A stretch of DNA of 64,000 bases, taken from contig NZ_AZEQ01000015.1 in assembly GCF_001436025.1 (NCBI RefSeq), forward strand, positions 1-64,000, given 5' to 3'. Both the position numbers and the translations under genes were made by a program. Below the pieces are notes generated by a model. It did no database searches, was not told the origin of the DNA, and saw only the letters and a list, made by a program, of their open reading frames with translations. This stretch comes from Limosilactobacillus mucosae DSM 13345. Its GTDB lineage: Bacteria > Bacillota > Bacilli > Lactobacillales > Lactobacillaceae. Positions 45,056 through 53,878 of the stretch are shown piece after piece (the first letter of the stretch is position 1; the number at the start of each line of letters is the position of its first letter).

Positions 45056-45215
45056 AAATCAGTACTCAACTTCTTGACTCTTTAATTGATCGTTTCAGAG
45101 TCTGTGGTAATTTCTTTTTTATAACGATTAAATAAGCTAAAATAGTTAAGTATGTTCAAAATGTCTGGCTGATGCTGCTCAGTCTGGCAGATTAACTTAA
45201 AGCGAGGTTTTTTAA

Positions 45216-45896
45216 ATGATCGGAATCTGGGCCAACGTTGGCGCGGTAGTTGTCGGTACTGCAATCGGCTGTTTTTTTAAGCAGTTCTTACAGGAAAAAT
45301 ACATTGAGACCCTCTGGATAGCATTAGGCTTTGCTGCTCTTGGCGTTGGACTGCAGTCGGTCATCAGCAACATGCCTAAAAGCAGCTACCCGGTCCTTTT
45401 TATCATCAGCCTGGCAGTTGGGATCCCGCTAGGCACCTATTGGCAACTGGATGACCGTTCCAACCACTGGCTCAGCACGCGTTTTTCCTCTAAGCTTGGC
45501 GAAGGCGTGGCCACGGCAAGCTTTTTAGACTGCATTGGTGCTTTAGGGATCTTAGGACCAGTCGTTGCCGCAACCAATGGCAATCAGACGATGCTTTATA
45601 CCAACGCCATGCTGACGCTGGTCTGCGGCATTATTTTTGGGACCGGCTTTGGCTGGGGGATGCTTTTGGAAACGCCGATCGTTTTAGTCTGGTTTGGCGG
45701 CATCTATTTAATCGCCAAGTTTCTGTCCGCCAGTTTCTTTTCCAATGCCTTCGTGGTTGAGGAATCAATCGTTGGCGGCTTTCTGATTGCCGCGTCTGGC
45801 TTCTCGCTGTTAAAAATCAAGGAGTTCAAGACGCTGGACATGCTGCCATCCTTATTGGGACCGCTGGTGTTCTTTTTGTTTAAAAACATCTTTTAG
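45216..45896 (+). CDS. DUF554 membrane protein
   Basis: 226 residues, about six to seven membrane segments. N-terminus IGIWANVGAVVVGTAIG and the central FLDCIGALGILGPVVAATNGNQTMLYTNA are characteristic of DUF554. Transport role suspected but not established for the family. Monocistronic with a downstream terminator. Confidence 0.9.
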   Translation: MIGIWANVGAVVVGTAIGCFFKQFLQEKYIETLWIALGFAALGVGLQSVISNMPKSSYPVLFIISLAVGIPLGTYWQLDDRSNHWLSTRFSSKLGEGVATASFLDCIGALGILGPVVAATNGNQTMLYTNAMLTLVCGIIFGTGFGWGMLLETPIVLVWFGGIYLIAKFLSASFFSNAFVVEESIVGGFLIAASGFSLLKIKEFKTLDMLPSLLGPLVFFLFKNIF

Positions 45897-45964
45897 CCGG
45901 ATTGGCAGCGATCGGCTTAAATCCGTTCCAGCTCTCCTTCATTGATTGAAAAGCCATCACCATT

Positions 45965-46013
45965 TAAAAACTCGCCTCAAGCGGCTGTTATGCCCTTTGA
46001 GACGAGTTTTTTT
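45965..46013. terminator. Bidirectional terminator after the DUF554 gene
   Basis: AAAACTCGCCTCAA/TTGAGACGAGTTTT arms with one mismatch; seven T on plus, five on minus. Confidence 0.8.
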
Positions 46014-46379
46014 AGCAGTAGCATCCATAAAATGAGTGCCAGCCGTGGTGTACGCATGGCAGCCAATGCATGGACCGGCTTTGGCAGTAGTTGTAGCCAT
46101 ACCAGCCAGAGTAATGAACATGAACAACGATGACAACCACTACCCGCTTGCAGCCAGAGTCAGTTGGCGCAGTCGGTGCAGTCGGCGCGGTTGGCGCAGT
46201 TGGTGCGGTCGGCGCAGTTGGTGCCGTGGCCGCTGTACCTGCCGTGCCCGCAGTTGGTGCCGAATGAAAGGGCGGGCCTTGGCGATGGCTTCTTGGTATA
46301 CCAAAGCATCACTGGTATATTGTGTTTTTTTACCCTGCATCAAAAAACGCGTACTGAATTCAAAATCTTCTAAATTCAT
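46012..46379 (-). other. Low-complexity 9-bp repeat region, probably decayed coding sequence
   Basis: A 9-bp-period GC-rich repeat spans about 46163-46247. On the minus strand three frames are open across it. One, from ATG 46379, starts sensibly and ends in Arg/Gln/Leu noise. One reads (Ala-Pro-Thr)n, then an aromatic/Cys-rich tail ending at 46012 next to a terminator. One is a short Cys-rich frame (46160-46309). None has a good SD. The mixture suggests a frameshifted remnant of a surface-protein gene with a Pro/Thr linker, or a small peptide gene. The 280 bp to the right (46380-46593) are AT-rich with nothing visible. Confidence 0.35.
46160..46309 (-). CDS. Candidate Cys-rich micro-protein with CXX repeats
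   Basis: 49 codons from ATG 46309 to TGA 46160. The leader MLWYTKKPSPRPALSFG is followed by a Gly/His-rich part and a tail in which Cys occurs every third residue (TNC, ADR, TNC, ANR, ADC, TDC). The two Arg codons (CGC) are single transitions from TGC. Regular CXX tails occur in azole-modified (heterocycloanthracin-like) peptides, but no cyclodehydratase genes are nearby and there is no SD. It could be an artefact of the repeat. Low confidence. Confidence 0.25.
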   Translation of the reverse strand: MLWYTKKPSPRPALSFGTNCGHGRYSGHGTNCADRTNCANRADCTDCAN

Positions 46380-46593
46380 CTGTCAATTGAAAAGCTTTTT
46401 TAATAAAATCAGCTTTTATGATTTTAATTTTATTTTAATATATGCAAATAATCTAGCCTCTTAAATGAATATATGCAAACAGTCAACGTTAAAAAAATAA
46501 TATTTAGTATTCCTACCTAATGTACGAAACGTAAATTAATCAATTCAATTTCTGCAAATAAGCCATGAATTTGCGAATTATTATACAAAAAAT

Positions 46594-46621
46594 AAAAAGC
46601 ACCTGAAAGATTCAGATGCTT
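46594..46621 (-). terminator. Terminator after the 165-residue hypothetical gene
   Basis: AAGCACCTGAA/TTCAGATGCTT arms (46598-46608 and 46611-46621), T-rich tail on minus. Confidence 0.7.
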
Positions 46622-46662
46622 AGTATAGTTATTTAGTTTTGTACAGTAAGTGTTACCCAAAC

Positions 46663-47160
46663 CTATGGCAGACAGCTGACTGCCTGTTTAGTAGCATGCA
46701 TTGAGGTCAGCTTTAACGAATCGTTTACTGTCGGCCCTAAATCATGCCGATCTGATTGAGCCACCCAAGCCTGCTTGTTTGTCTGAACATAGCTCTCGCC
46801 AGCCGAGACATTTCCCAGATCAAGCTGCAGCTGATGGTGACGAACCAAGTAGCGAGTTCCATTTTGATCAAAAGCTGCTTGATAGGCTTGCCGATGATTT
46901 AAAATTCGGCGCAGCTGCTTTTGATTATCGACCCTAATATATTTTCCCCGATATCTGCCAGCGCCAAATACCACATACTGGTAGTCATTTGACGTGCTGG
47001 TCAGTTCTGCTTTGGCTGCAGATGATGCTTGATAGCGATAGACGCGATTGACCAACGGATGCGCCTGCATAAATCGATAGCCGCGATACCCCCAAAACGA
47101 AACCACTAAAGCTAGCAACAATAATAGAATGATCTCGACAAAACGCTGTTGTCTTTTCAT
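46663..47160 (-). CDS. Membrane-anchored hypothetical protein
   Basis: 165 residues: a single N-terminal transmembrane helix (about 8-26), then a soluble, basic extracellular-type domain with repeated Tyr/Arg (YRYQASSAAKAE, YQYVVFGAGRYRGKYIRV). Resembles the small single-helix, beta-rich proteins found beside lactobacillus surface genes. No domain recognised. It starts about 100 nt downstream of the DUF915 gene on the same strand and may be cotranscribed. Confidence 0.6.
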   Translation of the reverse strand: MKRQQRFVEIILLLLLALVVSFWGYRGYRFMQAHPLVNRVYRYQASSAAKAELTSTSNDYQYVVFGAGRYRGKYIRVDNQKQLRRILNHRQAYQAAFDQNGTRYLVRHHQLQLDLGNVSAGESYVQTNKQAWVAQSDRHDLGPTVNDSLKLTSMHATKQAVSCLP

Positions 47161-47257
47161 TGTTATCCCCCTGTTTATTTCGGTGCCAGACTATGCGTAT
47201 CCAGTCTGCACGTCACATTTAGAATAACCTTTTGCAGAGAGATTTTGCAAACATAAT

Positions 47258-48166
47258 TTATGGATTGGAAACTGAAGAGCTGTGACTTACCCGTTTATTT
47301 TTACTATTGACGGCATTAGGCTGATCACTGTCCAGTAAATATTCCTCAATCAAATTAATGATCTGGCGATTTTGCGGCAGTGATGAGTGTTGCGCCTTGC
47401 TGCCGGTAACCGTCATCTCGGTATAGTGCTTAACCTGTTTTTGATAGATATAGCGCCCCGCTCTTACGCTGCCTAATTTAACGATGCCGTCTTCAGTATA
47501 GGTATCGGCACCAGAAACTGAATAGACATCCAGGCTGGACGGCAGCTGATCACGATGCTTCAAAAAGTAAGTGTACATCTGCGTCGGATTGCTGGTTGAG
47601 CTTTCATTAAGATTAAATGGCGAGCCAACCGTCATCAACCGTTTGATCTTTACATAGTCTGAATAATCTGAGTAGTATTTTTCCAGCCAGAGGGTCCAGA
47701 TCAAGCCACCGTTGGAATGACCAAATGCTTTAAAATTATTGAACTTATATTGATCAATCAGCTCGTTAAAGGCTTCATCAAACATTTTGGCCTGTTTCTT
47801 GATGTTGTCATAGCCATCATGATTGTTTTGAAAACCCACGACAATAATCGGCTCATTGTCGCCACTGCTGATCTTGCCAGTATATGTAATCTTACCGCTG
47901 TTGTAGACCTCCAGCTTTAATAGACTGTGCTTGTGACTGGTGTCTTTATTAAGCAGCGTCACCATTTCATCAAAGCGATTCTTGGTTGCCGAACTGCCTG
48001 GAATCATAATGACCGGCGACATCTGAGCCTTGCTGCGCTGTGCCAGATAGTGGTTGTTGTCTTTCATCCAAAAGTAGGCCGGAAACGCCAGGACAATCAG
48101 CAAGACTACGACAAAAATCAATAAGCGCATGCTGCGTCGGCGCTCTTTATCATTAATAATCAGCAT
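47258..48166 (-). CDS. DUF915 alpha/beta-hydrolase, membrane anchored
   Basis: 302 residues. N-terminal signal anchor (RLLIFVVVLLIVLAFPAYFW, about 14-33). Hydrolase core with PVIMIPGSSATKNRFDEM and the nucleophile elbow GHSNGG near 150, a second acid/His region SGADTYTEDG...QHSSLP. DUF915 proteins are extracytoplasmic hydrolases of unknown substrate. Start ATG overlaps the EIIC stop by one base. An in-frame ATG 36 nt later is possible. Confidence 0.85.
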   Translation of the reverse strand: MLIINDKERRRSMRLLIFVVVLLIVLAFPAYFWMKDNNHYLAQRSKAQMSPVIMIPGSSATKNRFDEMVTLLNKDTSHKHSLLKLEVYNSGKITYTGKISSGDNEPIIVVGFQNNHDGYDNIKKQAKMFDEAFNELIDQYKFNNFKAFGHSNGGLIWTLWLEKYYSDYSDYVKIKRLMTVGSPFNLNESSTSNPTQMYTYFLKHRDQLPSSLDVYSVSGADTYTEDGIVKLGSVRAGRYIYQKQVKHYTEMTVTGSKAQHSSLPQNRQIINLIEEYLLDSDQPNAVNSKNKRVSHSSSVSNP

Positions 48167-49473
48167 TATGCCACCGCCTCGATCTGTTGTGTTTTAAGTT
48201 CAGCACCAAGCGCCAACCGAACGAATGGGATATATACCCAGACATCAAAAATCAGCAGCACCAATGAAAACAGCAGTGCCTCCCAATCACCATTGGAACC
48301 GATAAATGCCGCCAGTGGCCCAGGAGTCCCCATTGGCAGTGGATAGGGCGTTGCCGGGATCAGATGCATTAAGGTTGCCAAAGCGCCCAACAAAAGATTA
48401 GCCAAAGGCAGCAGGAGATAAGGCAGCAAGAAGACGGGATTTAGGATTACTGGCAGACCGGTCATCAAGCCATAACCGCTGTTAAACAGGGTCGGCAATA
48501 GGTTCCAACGTGCCAACCGCTGAATTTCCGGCTGCCGACCAACGATGATCAGGGCAATCACTAAAGCCAGCATGACTCCATCACCGCCAAAGTTGGCAAA
48601 TGAGCTGTAAAGCGTAGAAGTTAGGCATTTGTATGGCACGTTCCAGCTTGAGCCATGCTGAAAGGCGTAGTTCAGATTGGCTGCCGCCGCGCCGGTCAAT
48701 CCCTGAGCAACCGTGTTGATCGTTGGTCCGCCAATGCCCAGCCAGCTCATCAATAACGAAACGGCAATCAAAGGAAGGGCCACCCATAGCGACTGATTAC
48801 CCTGGCCAAAGTTCTCCAACCAGGTATAGGCAAGATCCAGCCAGGAACTTAACGTCAGCCAGTTGAACAATGCTCCTAAGGCCGCGCCGACTGCCAGCGA
48901 AAAAAACAGCGGACGGATAGCATTCAGAGCACGCTGCTGCATTTTTTCCAGCGTCTCAATCGTCTGATCGCTGGGCTCGCCGCCTTTTCCCAGCCAACGA
49001 TAGACCTGCCCAACACCATAGCCAACGATCAGCGCAAACAACACACTGCGCACGCTCAAAAGATTCCAGTCAAATGAGATCATGTTGGGATTGCTTGTAC
49101 GCGTATAGCGAAAGGCCAGCAAAAGCATGGTGGCAAAACCGGTCATCCCTGCCATCGGTGCATCCTGATGATAAAGTTTGGCAGTATAGCGGGCCGCAGC
49201 ATAGGCAGCCATCACGCCAAACATCCCAAACGTAATCTTGGCCAGACCGCCCGTGAGCCCCGTAATACCAGTCCAAAGCCAGTCTGGCATGATGTCGCCC
49301 AGATCGGCAACATTAAAGAAAAAACTATCTGTGGCAAAGAAGGCTTTTTTCAGCATCACTGCCAAGGTCCCGACATAGGCGATTGGAAACAGCAGCATCA
49401 ATGTCTGCCGGGTAATTTTTATAAAAGAGCGCTGATTGAAACGCACCGTCCATTCCACTAATCTGTTCAGCAT
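48166..49473 (-). CDS. PTS EIIC permease (cellobiose/lactose type), orphan
   Basis: 435 residues, polytopic. N-terminal VRFNQRSFIKITRQTLMLLFPIAYVG and the core with ALPLIAVSLLMSWLGIGGPT and GTPGPLAAF resemble EIIC of the lactose/cellobiose family. No IIA, IIB or glycosidase is adjacent, so it either borrows partners encoded elsewhere or is not a classical PTS. Overlaps the DUF915 gene by one base (TAATG), which suggests translational coupling. Confidence 0.82.
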   Translation of the reverse strand: MLNRLVEWTVRFNQRSFIKITRQTLMLLFPIAYVGTLAVMLKKAFFATDSFFFNVADLGDIMPDWLWTGITGLTGGLAKITFGMFGVMAAYAAARYTAKLYHQDAPMAGMTGFATMLLLAFRYTRTSNPNMISFDWNLLSVRSVLFALIVGYGVGQVYRWLGKGGEPSDQTIETLEKMQQRALNAIRPLFFSLAVGAALGALFNWLTLSSWLDLAYTWLENFGQGNQSLWVALPLIAVSLLMSWLGIGGPTINTVAQGLTGAAAANLNYAFQHGSSWNVPYKCLTSTLYSSFANFGGDGVMLALVIALIIVGRQPEIQRLARWNLLPTLFNSGYGLMTGLPVILNPVFLLPYLLLPLANLLLGALATLMHLIPATPYPLPMGTPGPLAAFIGSNGDWEALLFSLVLLIFDVWVYIPFVRLALGAELKTQQIEAVA

Positions 49474-49551
49474 AGCTTCACTTCACTTCTTAAAAGATTG
49501 TTTAGACTTAGTATAACGCGAACCGGCTGATAACAGCATGTTTGCAAAAAT

Positions 49552-49593
49552 AAAAAGGTTCATGGCTGACGATTTCAGACCATGGACCTTTTT
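49552..49593 (-). terminator. Terminator of rpsN
   Basis: AAAAAGGTTCATGG/CCATGGACCTTTTT arms (one G-T pair), A and T runs, 3 nt beyond the rpsN stop. Confidence 0.85.
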
Positions 49594-49595
49594 AG

Positions 49596-49865
49596 CTACC
49601 AGCTGGCTTTTTTGACGCCTGGCAGCTGACCTTTGTGTGCCAACTCACGGAAGTTCAGCCGTGACAAGCCGAATTTACGCATATAGGCATGCGGACGGCC
49701 ATCCAAGCGGTCACGGTGATGCAGGCGCACCGGTGCCGAATTGCGCGGCAGCTTGGACAGACCAATATAGTCACCGGCGGCTTTCAGTTCGGCACGCTTG
49801 GCCGCGTACTTTTCGACCAGCGCTTCTTGATGCTTGAGCTTGGCAATCTTAGACTTTTTTGCCAT
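49596..49865 (-). CDS. rpsN: 30S ribosomal protein S14, zinc-free (C-) form
   Basis: 89 residues. The CXXC zinc ligands of the short S14 are absent; the longer N-terminus ([27 protein letters not shown]) marks the zinc-independent paralog, which replaces the zinc-binding S14 under zinc limitation in Bacillus and relatives. C-terminal [33 protein letters not shown] is canonical. Outside the main ribosomal operon, as expected for this stress paralog. Own promoter with an inverted repeat. Confidence 0.93.
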   Translation of the reverse strand: MAKKSKIAKLKHQEALVEKYAAKRAELKAAGDYIGLSKLPRNSAPVRLHHRDRLDGRPHAYMRKFGLSRLNFRELAHKGQLPGVKKASW

Positions 49866-49939
49866 TTTCTACCCTCCATATTTAATGTAGATTTTGATTA
49901 AAAATAAGATTTTTACATTTGCATAGTCATTCGTTGGTT

Positions 49940-49971
49940 ATTATGCCAATTTGCGTTTTTGAATGCAAATT
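49940..49971 (-). promoter_or_regulatory. rpsN promoter with inverted repeat
   Basis: -10 CATAAT (49940-49945), 17-nt spacer, -35 TTGCAT (49963-49968). A perfect AATTTGC-N10-GCAAATT repeat (49948-49971) covers the -35. A Zur-type operator is a possibility from context only. Confidence 0.55.
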
Positions 49972-50018
49972 TTTTGCCTTACTTTTTGTAATTAAATCAG
50001 ATTAAATGGGAATCTGGC

Positions 50019-50041
50019 AAAAAAGCGACCATTAGTTGGTC
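50019..50041 (-). terminator. Terminator of the phosphodiesterase gene
   Basis: GACCA/TGGTC stem (50027-50041) with six T on minus, directly beyond the stop. Confidence 0.7.
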
Positions 50042-50047
50042 AATATG

Positions 50048-50902
50048 TCAGGAACGCTTCTTAACTCGTTTGGCATAAGCCTGGTACTCAGCCAGATAGT
50101 CCCATTTGCGATTGATCTGATCAAGCAGCTCTTGATCATGCGTATTGACTCGGCCAGTTTCAAGCGTCCGCTTATAAAGTTCCAGGTAAGGAATATCTGA
50201 TTCAACAGCCAACTCATACTCTGATTCACGATCATAAGGTACGTGCCGATAGTCTAATTCGGCAATCCCATCATCGTCAACCTCCAAGATCAGATAATGA
50301 GCCCGCGTATCGTGCTGCAGCGGCCACCAGCCATTAAACGGCTCCCCGACCGATCCCGGATTCAAGATCAAGCGCTCATCACTGGCATAGCGCATCAGAC
50401 TGTGATGAACGTGAGCATAGATCGCCACGTCTTGCTGATCGAAATTTTCAAACAGCTGGTCAAAATGCTCGACTGGATTGGTGGGAAACAGCGCCTGCCC
50501 CATGTTGAGCGTCGGCAGATTATGCGAAATGCCAAACGTTAATTTGCCAGCCTGCTTTTGAACATGCAGCGGCCAACTGGCAATCTCATCAATCACAGCG
50601 GCGGAAACATGCTCGCCAACGTACTGTGCCAAACGAGCAAAATAGATTCGCGAGGGCTTTTCAAGATCCATCTGTCCCCGCACGCCCTTGACCGTTAAAT
50701 CATCCCAGTTGCCGCGTACCATTACGCTTGGCTGCATTTTTTTAATCAGACGCCAGATCTCCATTACGCCTGGGCCGGGCATCAACAGGTCGCCAATAAA
50801 CCAATATTCATCAACACTATGGCGCAGACTGTCAGCATACATTGCCTGTAAAGCATGCAGATTGCCGTGCACGTCGGAAAATACCGCGATTCGCTTGCTC
50901 AT
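50048..50902 (-). CDS. Metallophosphoesterase (calcineurin-like phosphodiesterase)
   Basis: 284 residues. Metal-binding motifs in order: SDVHGN, FIGDLLMPGP, VRGNWDD (Asn with Trp instead of GNHD), and the C-terminal HVHH. YfcE/ApaH-like fold acting on phosphodiesters. Substrate unknown. GAGGTG precedes the second ATG (50902), preferred over 50905. Monocistronic. Confidence 0.88.
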   Translation of the reverse strand: MSKRIAVFSDVHGNLHALQAMYADSLRHSVDEYWFIGDLLMPGPGVMEIWRLIKKMQPSVMVRGNWDDLTVKGVRGQMDLEKPSRIYFARLAQYVGEHVSAAVIDEIASWPLHVQKQAGKLTFGISHNLPTLNMGQALFPTNPVEHFDQLFENFDQQDVAIYAHVHHSLMRYASDERLILNPGSVGEPFNGWWPLQHDTRAHYLILEVDDDGIAELDYRHVPYDRESEYELAVESDIPYLELYKRTLETGRVNTHDQELLDQINRKWDYLAEYQAYAKRVKKRS

Positions 50903-51089
50903 CATGTCACCTCATTATTTATTCACAAGAACAATCATATCAAACCTGACTGACCTCTGAGCAAAAAAATCGAAAAATCATCCTGGTGGACTTGTTTTGC
51001 ATGACGCTTTCAATGCTAGACTAGATTGGTATGAAATTATATCTTTAATCTACTTTTGTTGCTTGATATTTTATGAAAGGAAGTCTGTT

Positions 51090-52454
51090 ATGTCCGCAAC
51101 CAATATCGACGCGCGCACTCGCCGCAGCGTAACGATCATCCTGCTGGTTGCCAGTTTCATCAGTCTGGCAAGTCAAACTATGATGGTTACCGCCTTGCCA
51201 GTGATTAAAAACGATCTGCACGTTTCGCTAAATGCCGCTCAATGGCTGACGACCGGCTATACGCTCTTGATCGGGGTTATCACGCCATTATCGTCAAACA
51301 TCTATGAACGCTTTACCAACCGCAGCGTCTTTTTATCAACGGTTGGGACCTTCATCATCGGCACGCTGATTGGCTGCTTTGCAAATAATTTCTGGCTGCT
51401 GCTATTGGCACGCTTGGTTCAGGCCTGCGCTGGCGGAATCTTAATGACGTTTCAGATGACGACGATGATTACCATCTATCCACCTGAAAAGCGCGGTTCC
51501 GTTTTGGGAATGTCTGGTCTGGTGATTGCTTCTGGACCAGCTTTGGGACCTTCTTTATCGGGACTGATTCTGGAATACTTCTCATGGCGCTATATCTTTA
51601 TTTTTGTCTTGCCATTAATGATTTTGGTCTGGCTGGGCGCGTTCTTTAAGATGCCCAACTTTTCTCAACCACGCCCCATCAAGATCGATCTGGTGTCGGT
51701 CTTGATCTCATTAATCGGATCATCACTGATTTTGGGCAGTCTGACCGTCTTTGAGCTCAACTTGCTGATTGGCCTGGCGATGCTGCTGATTGGGCTGATC
51801 ATTATCTGGTTCTTTATTAAACGCCAGCTGCGAATGGCCGATCCAATGCTGAAAGTCCAGATCATTCGCTACCCTTCATTTCGAATGATGACGGCAGTCG
51901 GCTGCTGCGCATTTATGATTCTGCTGGGAACCGAGCAGCTGTTGCCGATCTTTACCCAAAACGTGATGCATATCGGCAGCTTTGAATCCGGCTTGATTCT
52001 GCTGCCTGGCGCCATCTGTAATGCTTTGTTTGCGCCAATTGCTGGTCGGCTCTACGATCAATACGGTCCTAAATGGCTGATAACGACTGGCGGCATCTTG
52101 ACGCTTTTGGCTTCGATTCCGCTGGTTCATGTCAGTGCCCACATGCCAGTCTGGGTTTTGACCGTTGCCTATATGATTCGATTGATCGGCAACTCATTTT
52201 TGTTCAACCCCGCTCTTTCCGAAGCCTTCTCGCAGCTGGCACCTCAAGAAAACAGTCACGGAACGGCTCTTAACAATACGCTGCGGCAAGCCTGCGGGGC
52301 AGCTTCAGTCACGCTTCTGGTCGTTATCTCCGGTTTACCGGCTTCTTTGACGATGGGCGTTCGAGCTGCCATGTGGGTAACCGTTGTTCTGGCTGTTTTA
52401 ATGTTGGTGATCTTTTATCGCTACCTTAGCTGGCAGAAGCATCAGCGGATCTAA
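51090..52454 (+). CDS. MFS drug exporter (DHA2-like)
   Basis: 454 residues from the ATG at 51090 (AGGA at 9 nt; the frame is open to 50997 without an SD). Many membrane helices, with the motif-C-like GPALGPSLSGLILEYFSWRYIF region near 155 typical of drug/H+ antiporters. N-terminus IDARTRRSVTIILLVASF. Probably extrudes a toxic organic compound; substrate unknown. Same strand as a second MFS gene 44 nt later. Confidence 0.88.
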   Translation: MSATNIDARTRRSVTIILLVASFISLASQTMMVTALPVIKNDLHVSLNAAQWLTTGYTLLIGVITPLSSNIYERFTNRSVFLSTVGTFIIGTLIGCFANNFWLLLLARLVQACAGGILMTFQMTTMITIYPPEKRGSVLGMSGLVIASGPALGPSLSGLILEYFSWRYIFIFVLPLMILVWLGAFFKMPNFSQPRPIKIDLVSVLISLIGSSLILGSLTVFELNLLIGLAMLLIGLIIIWFFIKRQLRMADPMLKVQIIRYPSFRMMTAVGCCAFMILLGTEQLLPIFTQNVMHIGSFESGLILLPGAICNALFAPIAGRLYDQYGPKWLITTGGILTLLASIPLVHVSAHMPVWVLTVAYMIRLIGNSFLFNPALSEAFSQLAPQENSHGTALNNTLRQACGAASVTLLVVISGLPASLTMGVRAAMWVTVVLAVLMLVIFYRYLSWQKHQRI

Positions 52455-52498
52455 GCCTGCTCATTGATTTAGCTATAATCTGATTGGAAGGTGATCTT

Positions 52499-53728
52499 TT
52501 GGAAGACTCAAACATCGGTACCCATCACGAATTACCCAGTAAATGGCACCAGACCTTTTATACGCTTTGGCTGGGCTGTTTTGTTACCGGGATGGGATAC
52601 TCGATGACAATGCCGTTTATCTCGCTTTTTATCAATGAGCTGGGAAATTTCTCCCGTTTTGAGCTCAACTTGTATTCAGGAATGGCATTTGCCGCCACGT
52701 TTATTTCCCAGGCAATCGTCTCGCCATACTGGGGCAGTCTTGCCGATCGCAAAGGCCGCAAGCTGATGTGTATGCGGGCTTCCGGCGTCATGGCATGCAC
52801 GATTTTTATTACTGGGCTTTCGGTCAACGTCTGGATGATTATCGGCATGCGCTTTTTACAGGGCGCGTTCTCTGGATATATTAATAATTCGATCGCGCTG
52901 ATGGCCGGTGAGACCCCGCACAGCAAATCAGGCTGGGTAATGTCGGCTATGACGACGGCCGGGGTTACCGGCAACCTGATTGGACCGCTTTTGGGTGGAG
53001 CCTTGTCTGGCGCCTGGGGCTATCGAATCCCGTTTTTTATTACCGGCGGATTGATGTTTGGCGTTTTTATCGCTACTTCATTTTTAGTCAAGGAAAAATT
53101 TACGCCGATCAAAAAAGAGAACATGAAGCCAATGCAGGCATTGATGGGCCAAATCGACAACCGCCAATTGATCGTGGTTATGTTTATCACAACCATGCTG
53201 GTACAATCATCAGTGATGTCGATCAACCCGATCGTATCGCTTTATGTCAAGGAAATGATGCATGATACCGGCAATATTGCTTTTGTTGCCGGTATCGTTG
53301 CTGCCACGCCCGGACTGGGAAATCTGGTGGCTGCTTCTAAAGTCGGTCATACCATGGATCGAATCGGCCCCAAAAAAGTTTTGACGACTGGACTGATTGT
53401 CGCGGCCGTGCTTTTTATCCCGATGACTTTGACCAATTCGCCTTGGATGCTTGCGTTCTGGCGCTTCTTGCTTGGTTTTGCCAATGCTGCTTTAATGCCG
53501 GCTGCGCAGACGATTCTGACGTTGGAAGTGCCAACCGAGGCGTTTGGGCGCATCTTCAGCTATAATCAATCATTCCAGGCTGCCGGCTCTGTCTTGGGCG
53601 CGCTGCTTGGCTCAACCATCTCTGGCCTGTTCAGCTATTCAGCCGTCTTTGCCATTACCGGCTGTACCCTGCTGCTGGACTTTTTGCTGGTCTATCTGAC
53701 ACAGCACCGCGCTAAAACTATCAATTAA
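52499..53728 (+). CDS. MFS multidrug exporter (DHA1-like)
   Basis: About 409 residues from the TTG at 52499, with AAGGTG 5 nt upstream. A TTG 15 nt earlier has no SD. Twelve predicted helices, motif A GSLADRKGRKLM near 75, motif C near TAGVTGNLIGPLLGG. Related to YitG/YfmO-type exporters. Forms a probable two-gene operon with the upstream DHA2-type gene, so they may respond to the same stress, although no regulator gene is adjacent on that strand. Confidence 0.88.
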   Translation: MEDSNIGTHHELPSKWHQTFYTLWLGCFVTGMGYSMTMPFISLFINELGNFSRFELNLYSGMAFAATFISQAIVSPYWGSLADRKGRKLMCMRASGVMACTIFITGLSVNVWMIIGMRFLQGAFSGYINNSIALMAGETPHSKSGWVMSAMTTAGVTGNLIGPLLGGALSGAWGYRIPFFITGGLMFGVFIATSFLVKEKFTPIKKENMKPMQALMGQIDNRQLIVVMFITTMLVQSSVMSINPIVSLYVKEMMHDTGNIAFVAGIVAATPGLGNLVAASKVGHTMDRIGPKKVLTTGLIVAAVLFIPMTLTNSPWMLAFWRFLLGFANAALMPAAQTILTLEVPTEAFGRIFSYNQSFQAAGSVLGALLGSTISGLFSYSAVFAITGCTLLLDFLLVYLTQHRAKTIN

Positions 53729-53732
53729 AGTC

Positions 53733-53772
53733 AAAAGCATCACTTGACGTTATTGTCAGGTGATGCTTTTTT
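53733..53772 (+). terminator. Terminator after the two MFS genes
   Basis: AAAAGCATCAC/GTGATGCTTTT arms with inner TGAC/GTCA and six T. Confidence 0.88.
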
Positions 53773-53878
53773 CTAATATTAATGATACATTCAACCGCCT
53801 GCTTCTTTGCTAAGAAACGGGCGGTTTTCATTATCTGGTCTGATTTCAAATACGGCCATTAATCAGTAGCAATAACAG

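Noticed and set aside
46163-46247. Short tandem repeats as a CRISPR array
   Set aside because: Period is 9 bp with no spacers and no cas genes; it is a coding-type microsatellite.
46036-46464. Plus-strand 142-codon frame with many Cys/Arg/Trp
   Set aside because: It is the reverse reading of the 9-bp repeat; no SD, biased composition and no domain.
53790-53829. Second terminator between the MFS genes and tetR
   Set aside because: The AACCGCC/GGCGGTT hairpin is real, but its tail is only TTTTC on plus and not T-rich on minus, so its role is unclear.
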